Shown: positions 1-10,046 of the stretch, piece by piece
Numbering within the stretch: position 1 is the stretch's first letter
Layout: every line of letters starts with the position of its first letter
From: Physocladia obscura
Taxonomy: Eukaryota > Chytridiomycota > Chytridiomycetes > Chytridiales > Chytriomycetaceae
Direction of reading: 5' to 3'
Length of the DNA: 18,885 bases
Assembly: GCA_027596945.1 (NCBI GenBank)
Contig: JADGJH010000424.1
Location: 1 to 18,885, forward strand
Position numbers and translations under genes: made by a program
The notes under the pieces: model-generated
The model's input: the letters and a program-made list of their open reading frames with translations, nothing else
What the model was told of the DNA's origin: nothing
The model's database searches: none

Positions 1-197
1 ATAACAAAATTTTTTTCCTTTTTTTTTTTCAAAAAATATTTAAACCCAATTCAATAAAAAAAAAAAAAAAAAAAGCCCATCAAGCCATCAAAGATAATAT
101 CGGCACCAACAAAATAACAAAAAAAAAGATAAAAGCGAAAAAAGAAAAAGAAAGAAAAAAAAAGACGAAAATCAAGGAAAAAAACGAAAGAATGACT
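1..197. other. Low-complexity sequence downstream of the zinc-finger gene
   Basis: Homopolymer-rich sequence: T runs near 10-29 and a long A run around 56-74, followed by A/G-rich sequence up to the stop codon of the minus-strand regulator. It should hold the 3' untranslated region of that gene, which would be strongly pyrimidine-rich. I see no clear AATAAA on the minus strand and no credible ORF. Confidence 0.6.
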
Positions 198-3100
198 TCA
201 ACGAGTAGCTGCAGAAGACCGAGTACTTTTTCTCCGAGATGTGTTAGTCTCTGGTTCAGGCGCCACAACGCTGATATTTCGTCGTTTTGAGCTTCTCAAT
301 TCAACACCACCACTTTCATTTGCCCGCTTTGCTGATGTTATTGATTTGCTTTCTTTGGCAGCAAAAGTCTCATCATCAACTTTCATATACTCGTCATCAA
401 CTTCAGCTTCCTCTTCTTCCTCTTCCTCTTCCTCTTCTTCTGCTGGTTCCTCTTCTCCGTCATTTTCTTCATTTTCTTCATCATTTATGTTTCTTTTTCG
501 ATTCGGTTCGTTTTCTTCGTTTTCGACAGCTACAACGGACGACTTTCGTCTGAGATTTTTTGCGCTTGTGCTATTCTTGGCTGCAAGTTTCGAGCCGTAT
601 TGTTTTAATGTACTATTATTATTCTTTACCGCATTGCTGCTGTTGTTGTTGGTGGGTGCTGCCGATGATGATGACTGTGCTTTCAATGATCTTGGAGTTG
701 GAGATAAATGGAGAATTTCCGGTGGAATATCGTAGTCATCAAAAATATTTCGGTGCTCTGCTTCAACAAGTAAAGATGCATGTATGCTTTTGACGTGATA
801 CTAAAAAAGAAGAAAAAGAAACTGTCAAAAACGATAAAATAAAACAAATGAGATACTTACTCTTAACCCATTTACACTCTTATATATATTTTCACATCCC
901 TCCAAAAAACAATGATACTCAAGTGATGCTGCCCCACCTTGTAAAACTGGCCCTTCAAAACTGATGTCACCATCATCTTCGTCATCTGCATCATCTCCAT
1001 ACAAAATCGGAGGAATCCCTGAACCATCCGCGTGGAACTTAATAAGATGATATTTTACACCATTTGCATTTTTGTAATCTTTTCCGCACACTGGACAAAC
1101 GTAGCGCTTTTCCAGACCACCGTCAGGCAATATGGATAACAGATTCAGCCGAAATCGCCGGCGATTAGCTGGCTGGTTTAAAAGCTCGTCGAATGGTTTA
1201 CACTCCAATTGCAACGACGACGTAGATAATGCAGCGACCGCAAGATTGGATTTTGATTCCGCCGATTCGGTGGAAATCTTTGCTGCGACTGAAAATTTTG
1301 AAGCTGCCGCTTTTGACTCAGCCGAAACAGAAGCTGCAGGACTTCTTACTCCAGTCATTATGCGTCGCCGAGTGTTTGCTGTGGCTATCGCAAGAATTGA
1401 AGTGAGAACGCTTGCAGGCGTCAATCCAACAGTTGTTATTATTTTAGTTGGTTTCTTTTTGATGTTTACAGGCGCCACAATTTCTGATGGCGAATCCATC
1501 TTTTGGGAATCTAGCCTTTTTCGCAGAGACTCTTGAGTGACTTTTTTCTGATGCGCCTGTAACTTGGCATAGAGAAGCCGATAATTCTCGGCATGCTCGG
1601 GGGAGACTGTGGTTGCATCAGCATCGATTGGTTTTGGAGTCTAACCAAAAAAAAGAAGAAAAAATTTAGTAAAAATAATAGGTCAAACTTAAAATAGTGG
1701 TAACTTCACCTCACAATCCACGTCATCAACTGCATTTGATTCCGAAAACTCGCTTTCATAGTCTTCAACAAGCTTTGCATTAGCGATCACTGACCCTTGC
1801 GATTTCTTAGGCGAATGTTTTTTGCCAGGAACTTCAGAAACAGCTTTTATTTTTTCTGTAGTTGTGACAGAAACAGTGGCTGGCACTTTTGCACTACTTT
1901 TAAGAGATTCTGCAGCTTCTTCGTGCAACGAGTTCAAAACAGATTCAAGTTCTGTTAACTGTGATGTCGCAGCAGAAGCTTCCACTTTAGCTTTGAGTTT
2001 CCGTGTTGAAGAAATTTTCTTATTTCCGATCTTTTTAACGGCTTTTGTTTTCGGTTTCGCTTTAACTTTCAGCGTTGAAAGCGGCGGTGCAATAGTTTCC
2101 TCAGGCAAATCATCCACAATAATTTCTTCATCGTCTGCGCAACCAATCTCGTATTCAATAGATTCTTCCTGAATAGATTCTTGACTCAAATCAATATGAA
2201 TTTGCAGACCTTCGTTTTCAGGTGTGGTCATTTGTTCTTCGAGAGCAAGTACAAACTCAGGTTCCACAGATTCCTCCTTTTCCACCTTTTTCTCATTCCC
2301 ACCTTCGAGAAATTCAGAGCTTTCACCGCCAACGTCTCTCAACGTTTCATAATGAATCAACGGTTCGGTAAAATCCATTGCCTCCAAATCATCAATCTCT
2401 GATTCTTCCGCAAACAATGTATTGAACTCGTCTTCATATTTCTCTTTCTCTTCGCGTTCGAGTGAATTCAAGGGCGCCTGTGGAATCGGATGCGACTTTC
2501 GGGATTTCAGATGCGATTTCTTTTTCTTCTGCAGAAGTCCTTTTTTGTGAGATGTTACAGGTGTAACTGAGATTCCTTCAAAACTTTCTCTCTGTTGCCT
2601 GTCTTTTTGCATCTGGTAATAAGTTATCGCTAATACCTCGTTGGGCTTTGCAATCTTTCTCGGCCGTCCACGTCCACGCTTGACTAACATGCCGTTTGCA
2701 TCTTCGATATATCCTTTGATAATTGGTGCAGGTGCTGACAAAAGGTCAATTTGCGAAGACGTACTCACACCGTCTCGTACTCGTCGACGAAGAGCTGCTG
2801 TTGCTGCCGGACCAAGACTAGCAAGTACGTTTTCATCAAGTACAGTCGGTGTTTCTTGTGGATGTTGACTCTGCTGTTGATGTTGCTGTTGTTGTGCGTC
2901 GTCTGTAAGACTTTGCGGTGGAGAAAGTGGGCCACCAGGTGGAATACTGGAAGGAGGTGCGGCAATGTCGCTTGGCGGAGTTATTGCAGTTGGTGTAAGG
3001 GAACTAATGCTTGGCGGAATACGTAATTTCACTCGAATGGAAGGTCGTGAAGGCGTAGATGCAATAGGAGACCTTTGCGCTTCCAGATGTTCAAAGTATC

Positions 3101-4622
3101 CCATAGTCGGCGGCGGCGGCAAATATTTTGGATGATTTGGTGACAGTACATGGCGGTTTAGCTTTGGGCGGCCGCGCTTTTTGGGTTCGCCGCCTCCGAC
3201 GGATGCAAATTGATTTGGCGTCGAGGTTAGGCTGTAATTTAACTGCTGTTGCTGTCGCAGACGGCGTTTTGATTCGAAAGGTGCAAAATTTTCGACGGAT
3301 GAAGGATTTGAAGCGGCTGAAGGAGTTTCCATGCGTGCGAGAGCCCGCGAAGCTGCAACGCTATTTAGCACACCCGACGCGTCCTCATACTGTTCATAAT
3401 CGTCTTCGTCGCTTCCTGAACTGTCAGAAGTACTATAACTCATATCTTCGTCTTTCAATCCGAATATGGCATTGTTGATGTTTTTGATACTAAAAGATCC
3501 ACGCTCAAAATTTGGACTGTTGCTGCCAGTTGTGTCCAAATAAATATCTTTTAAAGAAATAACAGGATTTTGAGATGGTGTTGGAGAGACGGGATCAGTC
3601 CCATGTACTGAAGGCTGAATGTCAGCACGAGACGGGCTAGTTTCGTTCACGTACTCGGGCTCTTCATCAGGAACAATAATTGGTTTTGCTGAGTCATCTG
3701 GTGGCAGCGTCATGACTGGAGGGAGAATTGAAGCCTCAGATGAAGTTGGAAGAGACATTACTGGTGGCAAAATCAAAGGTTCCGCTGACGGTGGTAATGC
3801 CAGAGTTGGCGACATTAATCCATCAACATCTGAAGCTGGAAGTGTCAATACTGGAGACAGTATCGCTCCAATCATCATTTGAGGTTTACAATGGGTAAAT
3901 TCTGTGGCATTGTGGGCATTTACACGCATTGATTCGACTAGCCGAATTGCAGCGACAATAGCAGGATCCAAAAGATTCTCTGATGTCGATTTTAAAACAG
4001 TTTCGAGCGATGGTAAATTCGAGTATTCTTGATTGATTCCGTTACCATCATGATCATCAGCGGAAGTCATATTTTCGACTTTGTTGGACGCACTCAGCTC
4101 ATCATCAAATCCGACTTTCATATTCTCATCAATCTCCTCTTCATCAAGTTCTTCAGTTTTTTCGATACTTTGAATGGATACGGCCCTAGAATTTAAAAAC
4201 TTTTCTTTCGAAATTGAATCGGAAGGATTTGTCACAGGATTGGTTGTCGTAGAATCAGATCCCAGCGGCTTTGGAACGAAATCATCATTGCACCGTCGAA
4301 GTTCAAGCAAAGAAGCGAGTGCGGCTGCCGAAGCTCCACCGTGAAACATTTCACCATGAAGTTGAAGCTGATGAAAATCGTGCAACAAAATACCACAGCA
4401 ATAAAGATCTTTACAAAAGTCACGTTCAGTAGATGATGCAGCCATTGGATGTGTTGACGAAATGAATCGCGATTGTTTCAAAAGCAGTGGTGAATTATGT
4501 GGTTGATTCGGCGAGTGGGGTGTTAGAGCGGATTGAAGTAAGACCTCTGATTGGTGAATTGGAGATTCATGAAACGTAGATGTATCGTCAGTTCCGCATA
4601 ATGGTTTTGCAGTGTTTGACAT
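198..4622 (-). CDS. SFP1/JAZF1-like C2H2 zinc-finger regulator with two AT-hooks
   Basis: Exons read on the minus strand are 4622-1710, 1640-861 and 800-198 (1431 residues). Both introns are phase 0: one has donor GTGAAG and acceptor TTAG, the other donor GTAAGT and acceptor TTTTTTAG. Finger 1 is C70-x4-C75-x13-H89-x4-H94 with a CCG core, as in the N-terminal finger of SFP1/JAZF1. Finger 2 is C1153-x2-C1156 with H1169 and H1174 and contains YKNANGVKYH. Finger 3 is C1215-x4-C1220 with H1233 and H1238 and contains YKSVNGLRYH; it is completed only by joining exons 2 and 3, which confirms the splice. AT-hooks have GRP cores at 484-486 and 652-654. The rest is disordered: Gln, Pro and Ser tracts, a four-unit repeat at 254-313, and a Glu run in exon 3. 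Known SFP1 proteins control ribosome-biogenesis and growth genes in the nucleus; that role here is inferred by family. The start ATG follows a TATA/CCAAT promoter. Confidence 0.85.
405..442 (-). repeat. Glu-coding GAA/GAG microsatellite
   Basis: A TCTTCC-type repeat on the plus strand encodes an unbroken acidic Glu run in exon 3 of the zinc-finger regulator, close to its C-terminus. Length variation between strains would be expected at such a tract. Confidence 0.7.
3684..3863 (-). repeat. Four tandem 15-residue repeats in the regulator
   Basis: Residues 254-313 of the zinc-finger protein fall into four 15-residue units, beginning ILSPVLTLPAS, LMSPTLALPPS, ILPPVMSLPTS and ILPPVMTLPPD. The shared pattern is an aliphatic pair, any residue, P, V/T, L/M, any residue, L, P. 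The DNA shows the matching 45-bp period. The units look like repeated short linear motifs in a disordered region, perhaps a multivalent docking site; the function is inference. Confidence 0.75.
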
Positions 4623-4688
4623 TATATGATTATGCGGATCTGGCTTGGTTTGTTAGTTGTGTTTTGTTGAAGGGTTTGGATGGGAGAT

Positions 4689-4739
4689 TTAGGGCATGAC
4701 AATTTGCATGTTTTGACAGCCCGAGTCACAATGCACCAT
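4689..4739 (-). other. Possible upstream ORF of the zinc-finger gene
   Basis: A 16-codon ORF beginning MVHCDSGC and ending in TAA sits about 65 bases upstream of the main ATG at 4622 and downstream of the TATA box at 4775-4781. If transcription starts soon after that TATA box, this reading frame is in the leader and could lower translation of the main ORF. Whether it is in the mRNA cannot be told from sequence. Confidence 0.3.
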
Positions 4740-4774
4740 CAGCCTCACAAAAGCCTTCTCTATATTCTGCACTG

Positions 4775-4798
4775 TATATAATGCTCGCAGTTGATTGG
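4775..4798 (-). promoter_or_regulatory. TATA box and CCAAT box of the zinc-finger gene
   Basis: Read on the minus strand, a CCAAT pentamer (4798-4794, within AGCCAATCA) is followed by a TATATA element (4780-4775). They lie about 155 to 175 bases upstream of the ATG at 4622. The order and spacing fit a fungal core promoter with a possible HAP/CBF site. Confidence 0.5.
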
Positions 4799-4814
4799 CT
4801 GTACTTGCTCAAAA

Positions 4815-4850
4815 CGGCGAATCGCCGAAGCCCTGAACTAATGAGGGCTT
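4815..4850. promoter_or_regulatory. Adjacent palindrome and inverted repeat upstream of CCAAT
   Basis: A perfect palindrome with one central base, CGGCGA-a-TCGCCG (4815-4827), directly abuts a 7-bp inverted repeat AAGCCCT/AGGGCTT (4828-4834 and 4844-4850, 9-base spacer). They lie just upstream of the CCAAT box in a locally GC-rich stretch. The CGG-type half sites resemble binding sites of dimeric fungal zinc-cluster factors; that reading is inference. Confidence 0.35.
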
Positions 4851-6263
4851 GGCTGTGTTATTTGTCCGGTTCTGCCGCTTCGCTCTGCCGAGCGTTTTGT
4901 TCGACTCCTGCGCGGCTCTTTTGCTGCGCTTTGCTAGACTTTCATTCTCAAACGCCACTTACTTTTGCTTGTTTTTGGATATCAGAAATTGAATGACGAA
5001 TGCTTTGCACTTTCACGGGACAAGACACCTATCAAAACACACAATCAGACCGCAGGCTACAAGTCCCCGTGCTTCTTTTAGCTACCTATTATATATGCGT
5101 CAAGAGAACAGAAGAATCGCGGATGCGGGCGCCAATTGTAGATGATTATGGTGGCTGCTGTTGAAGTTGTTGGGCGAGATTGATTTTGACAAAAATGAAA
5201 AAAACTGCGTGAAAATTTTCACCTCAGATTTGCAAGGTGGAATTTCCTTCTTGATTCCCGAAATTTGTTTTGAGGCATTCAATTCCAACTAATTCTACCG
5301 AATTTTCAGGAGCTGTTTCGGTCACGATTACTCCATCATTTTTCAATCTACAAAAATACTCAACTCGCTTATGTTATGGATTTGAAATATCATCACTTTT
5401 TGATTTTAGAAATTTTGTGTGACCCCAGCAAAGTCAAATTCAAACACTTACCAGATCACCAACTGCAACCTAAAAAATATTCAAAATCTACTTCGTTAAA
5501 TAACTCAGTGATACTAGGGTTCAAATTCACCTATAGCAGTCAGCCTTTTTCTTTTTGTATGAAATATTCGAATAGTGTCGCAAATAATTTGCAGTAAGAC
5601 AGCGAAAGCAAATAATCCATGCGTAATGCGAATGAAAAGAATGTTTCCCGATTATAAATGACAGTTTGAAGAAGCATGATCGAGAGTTGTTCTACGTAAT
5701 TTTGAATTTTATTTGCATGAAAGAATAAAATAAATAAAAATACATAGTTGAGTCAGACCAGCTTTAAAAATCTAATGCGTACAAGATCTGTTCGTCCTAA
5801 ATCGCTTTTGCTTTTTGTTTTTTCATGATATGCTTCGTGATCCCAGAAGTCCATTTGCGAATTTTCGTTGTAACAGATGTTTTTTTTTTTCTTCCTCTGC
5901 CATTTCTAAAAATCCAATTTTCAAAAATCCAATACCATGTCTTTAGCAAACAGCTTTTTGCATATTATTTCGCGTTTGATTTGAAAACATGAGAGATTAA
6001 AGCACCATTCAAATGCTGAATTAATTTCTTTTCGTTAGATGCATATTTTTAGTAGTGGGTTACTGATGCAGATTGATAGTAGCCATCTTATATTGCTTTT
6101 GATTTTCTTTCTTTCTTTCTTTTAGATACGAAATATTAGCCATATATTCATAGCTTTAAATAATTTGGATCAAACTGGTATAAAGTTTATGTCTAAAATT
6201 CACGTTTGCTTATTTTTTCTGCGAATTCACGTTTGTTTTGTTTGTTTTGTTTTCTAATTCCTT
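4851..6263. other. Intergenic region with unresolved splice-like signals
   Basis: About 1.4 kb between two divergent genes. A locally GC-rich promoter stretch runs to about 4930. From 5100 to 5940 several short frames are open on both strands, and intron-like signals occur, but I could not build a consistent gene. Plus-strand AATAAA-like motifs lie at 5724-5745. A (CTTT)n tract ending in TAG at about 6104-6125 looks like a possible 5'-UTR splice acceptor for the chitin synthase. No tRNA, rRNA or recognisable snRNA was seen. Confidence 0.5.
5348..5451 (-). other. Intron-like segment, host gene unknown
   Basis: On the minus strand this 104-base segment has a perfect GTAAGT donor, a CATAAC branch-like site about 25 bases before the end, and a TTTTTGTAG acceptor. 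A second intron-like stretch (GTGAAT to TTTTTTAG) ends at the preceding 18-base putative exon (5452-5469). The flanking pieces do not join into a long frame: all three frames stop within a few codons of the junction unless an acceptor inside this segment is used. A small spliced gene or non-coding RNA is possible. Confidence 0.2.
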
Positions 6264-6281
6264 GTGGGAATACCTAACAAA

Positions 6282-9200
6282 ATGGATGCTCCACCTTCGT
6301 CACCATTTCTGACAACACCGAAAATAAAGGCAGATAAATCACCTGAATGTGCGCATCTGGATCTTCTTTTGGTTGAATATCACGCCTGTAAAAACCCACA
6401 CATACAAAGTCATTCGTCGAATTCTCCATCCCATTCGCCAACACGTGCAAATGCGAAAACAAACGTCGTAAAACTGCAGCGCCAGCAAAGTAGGTCAAGA
6501 TCTCCATCACCAAATAAACCAACAATGTTATCGGTCCCACCGACACAAACAGCAGTTTCAATGTCACGTGACCTGTCAACAATTATCCCAAAACATCTGA
6601 AAAATATTTCACAAAGGCAGCAACAGGAAATCCAGCAAAATCCACCAAGTAGTATACAAATTCAGTATCTTCAAGTGCCTCGCCAGAAAAAATGCCTCCC
6701 ACAACCTCCACAGTTGCAGCAAGAAATTCAGTCGTCACCTCAATTTCGCCAAGAGTTACCCTTTCCCATTCTTCAACACCAACAGCAAACAATTCAACGA
6801 CAACAGCAGCAAAATCAGTCACTGCAATCGCACCAATATCATCCCCAAAATATGTCACTTGCGACGTTTTTTGAATCTTGGACTCCTCTCTTCTCAACTC
6901 CACCGATCGATGCGAATCTTTTCCGCCACAAAACTGTGAAAACTGTGGAACTACCAGCATCTGGAAACTACGTTGTGGATATTCCTGTTCCTGAACGAGT
7001 GTTGGCCGCTGCGCGTGATGCGCGGTTTAGCAAAAAAAAAAGTAAAACATTCGGCGCGGTCGAAACGCGAGCAGCAGCGACAAGCGCTGACACTATTGTA
7101 GAAATTAACTGCCCAATCGAAACATTACGTCCTCGCGTGAATCCGGCAGTGGAAATCCCAAATACAAATCATGTTTTTAGCCATAAAGATGAGAATGGCT
7201 TCTGGAAAACCCTGTTCCGTGATGTCACATCCACGTTCCTTGGCACTAAAATGGAATCGAATAAGCCAGAAATTATAAATGATAAGACTGAAGTTGAAGC
7301 AGATATGCCCACTAACTTTGTTACACCATCAATTGTCGATGATTCTCGCGAATTTACTCATTTGAGATGTAAGAGTTACACTTGCTGCTTTTACTTTCTC
7401 TTTTTATTCTCTTCTTGATTGAAATTTGATTATTTAGATACAGCTGCGACATGTGATCCCAACGATTTTGCAAACAAAGGATTCAGGTTTTGTGGCACTT
7501 CTTCAATCTCAAGCGCTAATCTTTTATTAAATATTTTAGCCTCAGAGCTCAAGAGCTAGACCGTAAAACCGAAATATTTATCGTTATTACAATGTATAAT
7601 GAAGATGAACATTCGTTCACAAAAACGTGGAAGTCTGTTGCTCGCAATATAGCATATTTGTGTACTAAAAGACGTGGTCCAGCCGTTTGGGGTCCTGATG
7701 CGTGGAAAAAAGTCGTTGTTTGCGTTGTCGCTGATGGTCGTGCGAAAATACATCCTCGTACTCTCACAGTTCTGGGAATTATGGGCGCTTACCAAGAAGG
7801 TATAATCAAAACAAGTGTAAACGGAAACCCAACCACGGCACATATATTTGAATACACGACGCAAGTTTTGGTTGAACCTAACAACGGGCAGAGCGTGAAA
7901 GGGCCAAGGGAATTTAAAACTTTTGGAGGTTGCAATCTACCGCCAATTCAAATTATTTTCTGTCTGAAGGAAACGAACGCAAAGAAAATTAACAGCCACA
8001 GATGGTTTTTTAATGGATTTGGAAAGCTATTGAAGCCAGAAGTGTGTATTTTATTGGATGTGGGAACGAAGCCGACTGACCGGAGTATTTATTATTTGTG
8101 GAAAGGTAAACATCAATCAGTGTGATTTAAAATGTTTTTAACCACTGAAATCAGCATTTAATCAAAATCCAAATGTTGGTGGAGCATGTGGAGAAATATA
8201 CGCCGAGCTGGGACTGGGCTGGACAAAGCTTTTTAATCCTCTTGTAGCGGCTCAAAACTTTGAGTACAAGTAAGTTTAAACCGAAATAAATAAATAAATA
8301 ACGTAAACCCAGAATCTCCAACATTTTGGATAAACCTTTTGAATCTTGCTTTGGCTTTATAAGTGTCCTTCCTGGAGCATTTTCAGCATACAGATTTAAA
8401 GCGCTGCAAAACGATATAAATGGAGTCGGTCCACTGGAAAAATACTTCATGGGGGAAACTTTGCATCATGGAGGGGATATTTCGAAAGCAAATATGTATT
8501 TGGTAATTGTTCACTTATTTCCCTATACAGACAGCTGATTTGTCAAAAAAGGCTGAAGACAGAATTCTATGCTTTGAGCTTGTCAGTAAACGTGGCGCGT
8601 CGTGGATTTTAAAATACGTGAGGAACGCAAAAGCTGAAACTGATGTTCCGGACAGTGTTCCAGGTTTGAAAAACAAAACAAAACAAAACAAAAAAAAAAA
8701 CTAACTCTCAAAACACTAGAGTTCATTAGTCAACGGCGTCGATGGCTAAATGGATCTTTTTTTGCAAGTGTGCACGCTCTTATGAACTGTCACCAGATTT
8801 TAATTAGATCCAAGCATTCCATTCCAAAGAAAATCATGTTTATGGTTCAGTCGGTGTACAACTTAATCAACTTGATATTTAATTGGTTTGCTTTAGGAAA
8901 TATGTATCTGATTTTTGGTTCGTGAAACGCTCCTTTTCTTTGAGGACTTTAATTAGCATCAAATAAAGTCTTCCTGGGAAACAGCATTGTTTCCAATTCC
9001 TCACAAGATCCGTTTTTTGGACACGGAGTTCCAATTTTCATTGCATTCAAACAGGTATGATCCATATGCAACTAATTTTATGATATTCAATGGAAAAAAA
9101 AAATGCAGCTTTATCTTTATGCCATTGTTTTGGTATTTCTATCGAGTCTCGGAAATAGACCTCAAGGATCAAAATTTTTGTACACCTCTTGCTTTCTTTT

Positions 9201-9520
9201 ATTTGCTGTTATTATGGCCGCACTAATGTACATTACCGGCTATTCGTTATATAAGTCGTTTCCGGGGTCTCTCAAAAACTTCAGCGATGAGCTGAATTCT
9301 GGCTTACAGGCCCCAATTTTAATCAATATGCTATTATCATTATCTTGCACTTATGGAGTCTATCTGCTCGCTTCGATTGTATATTTGGATCCGTGGCATA
9401 TGATAACATCAATAATTCCGTACATGCTTATGATGCCGAGTTTTATCAACATTTTGATGGTTTTTGCATGTGAGTCCCGTTTTTCGTCTCTTTTCTTTCT
9501 TTGGCTGTAGCAAACAAACA

Positions 9521-9561
<41 letters not shown>

Positions 9562-10032
9562 GTCTGCAATATTCATGATGTTTCATGGGGAACAAAAGGA
9601 GACAATACCACTCTTGTCGATAATGCTCCTGTCCTTGTAGATAAAATGAGTAATACTGGAAAGCCACTCTGTACAACTGATATTCCAACAAGTCAATCGC
9701 AAATCGACGCTTTATACGATCGTCTGCTGAAAGATTTGAACACCAAACCAGTAGATGAAAAAAAAAGATGGTGGATCTGCTGTGGCACAAGAAAAGTTGA
9801 AAATAGTCGTGAGGACTTTTTCAAGCTCTTTCGGACAAGAGTTGTGCTGCTTTGGTTAAGCAGCAATGCTGTACTGGTGCTCGTGCTGACAACGGAGCAA
9901 ATATCCCTTTATTTGAATGTGCATCAAGACAGCAGTGATGATAATCCGTATGTTGTGTTGATCTTGTATTCTGTTGCTGTTTTGGGACTTTTGAGACTGT
10001 TTGGATCAATTCTTTTTCTTATTCTGCCCTGA
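6282..10032 (+). CDS. Chitin synthase, division 1 (GT2 family)
   Basis: Ten exons: 6282-7368, 7438-7486, 7540-8105, 8155-8269, 8313-8502, 8552-8663, 8720-8917, 8957-9054, 9109-9469 and 9563-10032, giving 1081 residues. Each junction keeps phase and restores a family motif. The protein polymerises UDP-GlcNAc into chitin at the plasma membrane. Residues 1-225 are a disordered Gln/Ser/Pro-rich tail. The conserved part then shows MYNED (397-401), ADGR (443-446), LLDVGTKP (ending 557), [14 protein letters not shown] (670-673), QRRRW (711-715) and SWGTKG (933-938). Membrane segments lie near 750-772, 797-820, 828-850, 874-898, 900-925, 1019-1037 and 1055-1080. There is no myosin head and no division 2 feature. 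I chose ATG 6282 (context ACAAAATGG); the in-frame GTG at 6264 is not needed. The class within I to III is not assigned. AATAAA follows at 10041. Confidence 0.93.
9511..9562 (+). repeat. (AAT)n microsatellite at the 3' end of chitin synthase intron 9
   Basis: About fourteen AAT/TAA units run from 9520 to 9561, preceded by CAAACAAACA. The repeat runs directly into the AAG acceptor that must be used to restore the conserved [13 protein letters not shown] segment. The usual pyrimidine tract is absent from the last 50 bases of the intron. Confidence 0.85.
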
Positions 10033-10040
10033 TTTTCGTG

Positions 10041-10046
10041 AATAAA
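10041..10046 (+). terminator. Polyadenylation signal of the chitin synthase
   Basis: AATAAA lies nine bases after the TGA stop codon of the chitin synthase. It is a plausible 3'-end signal by position and consensus only. Confidence 0.45.

Noticed and set aside
241..735. Plus-strand 164-codon frame rich in Ser
   Set aside because: Antisense to the Glu-rich third exon of the zinc-finger gene; GAA/GAG on one strand reads as Ser/Phe-type repeats on the other.
4895..4915. T-loop-like GTTCGACTCC, suggesting a tRNA
   Set aside because: The flanking bases do not form a T stem and no acceptor or anticodon arms fit.
4781..4996. Plus-strand 71-codon frame
   Set aside because: It lies in the promoter of the minus-strand regulator, starts inside the TATA element and resembles no family.
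5752..5920. Minus-strand peptide beginning MAEEEKKK after a TTTTTAG acceptor
   Set aside because: Three different frames are open across the 11-A run and none extends convincingly; too short to call.
7549..7864. Minus-strand frames in the chitin synthase region
   Set aside because: Antisense shadows of exon 3 of the chitin synthase.
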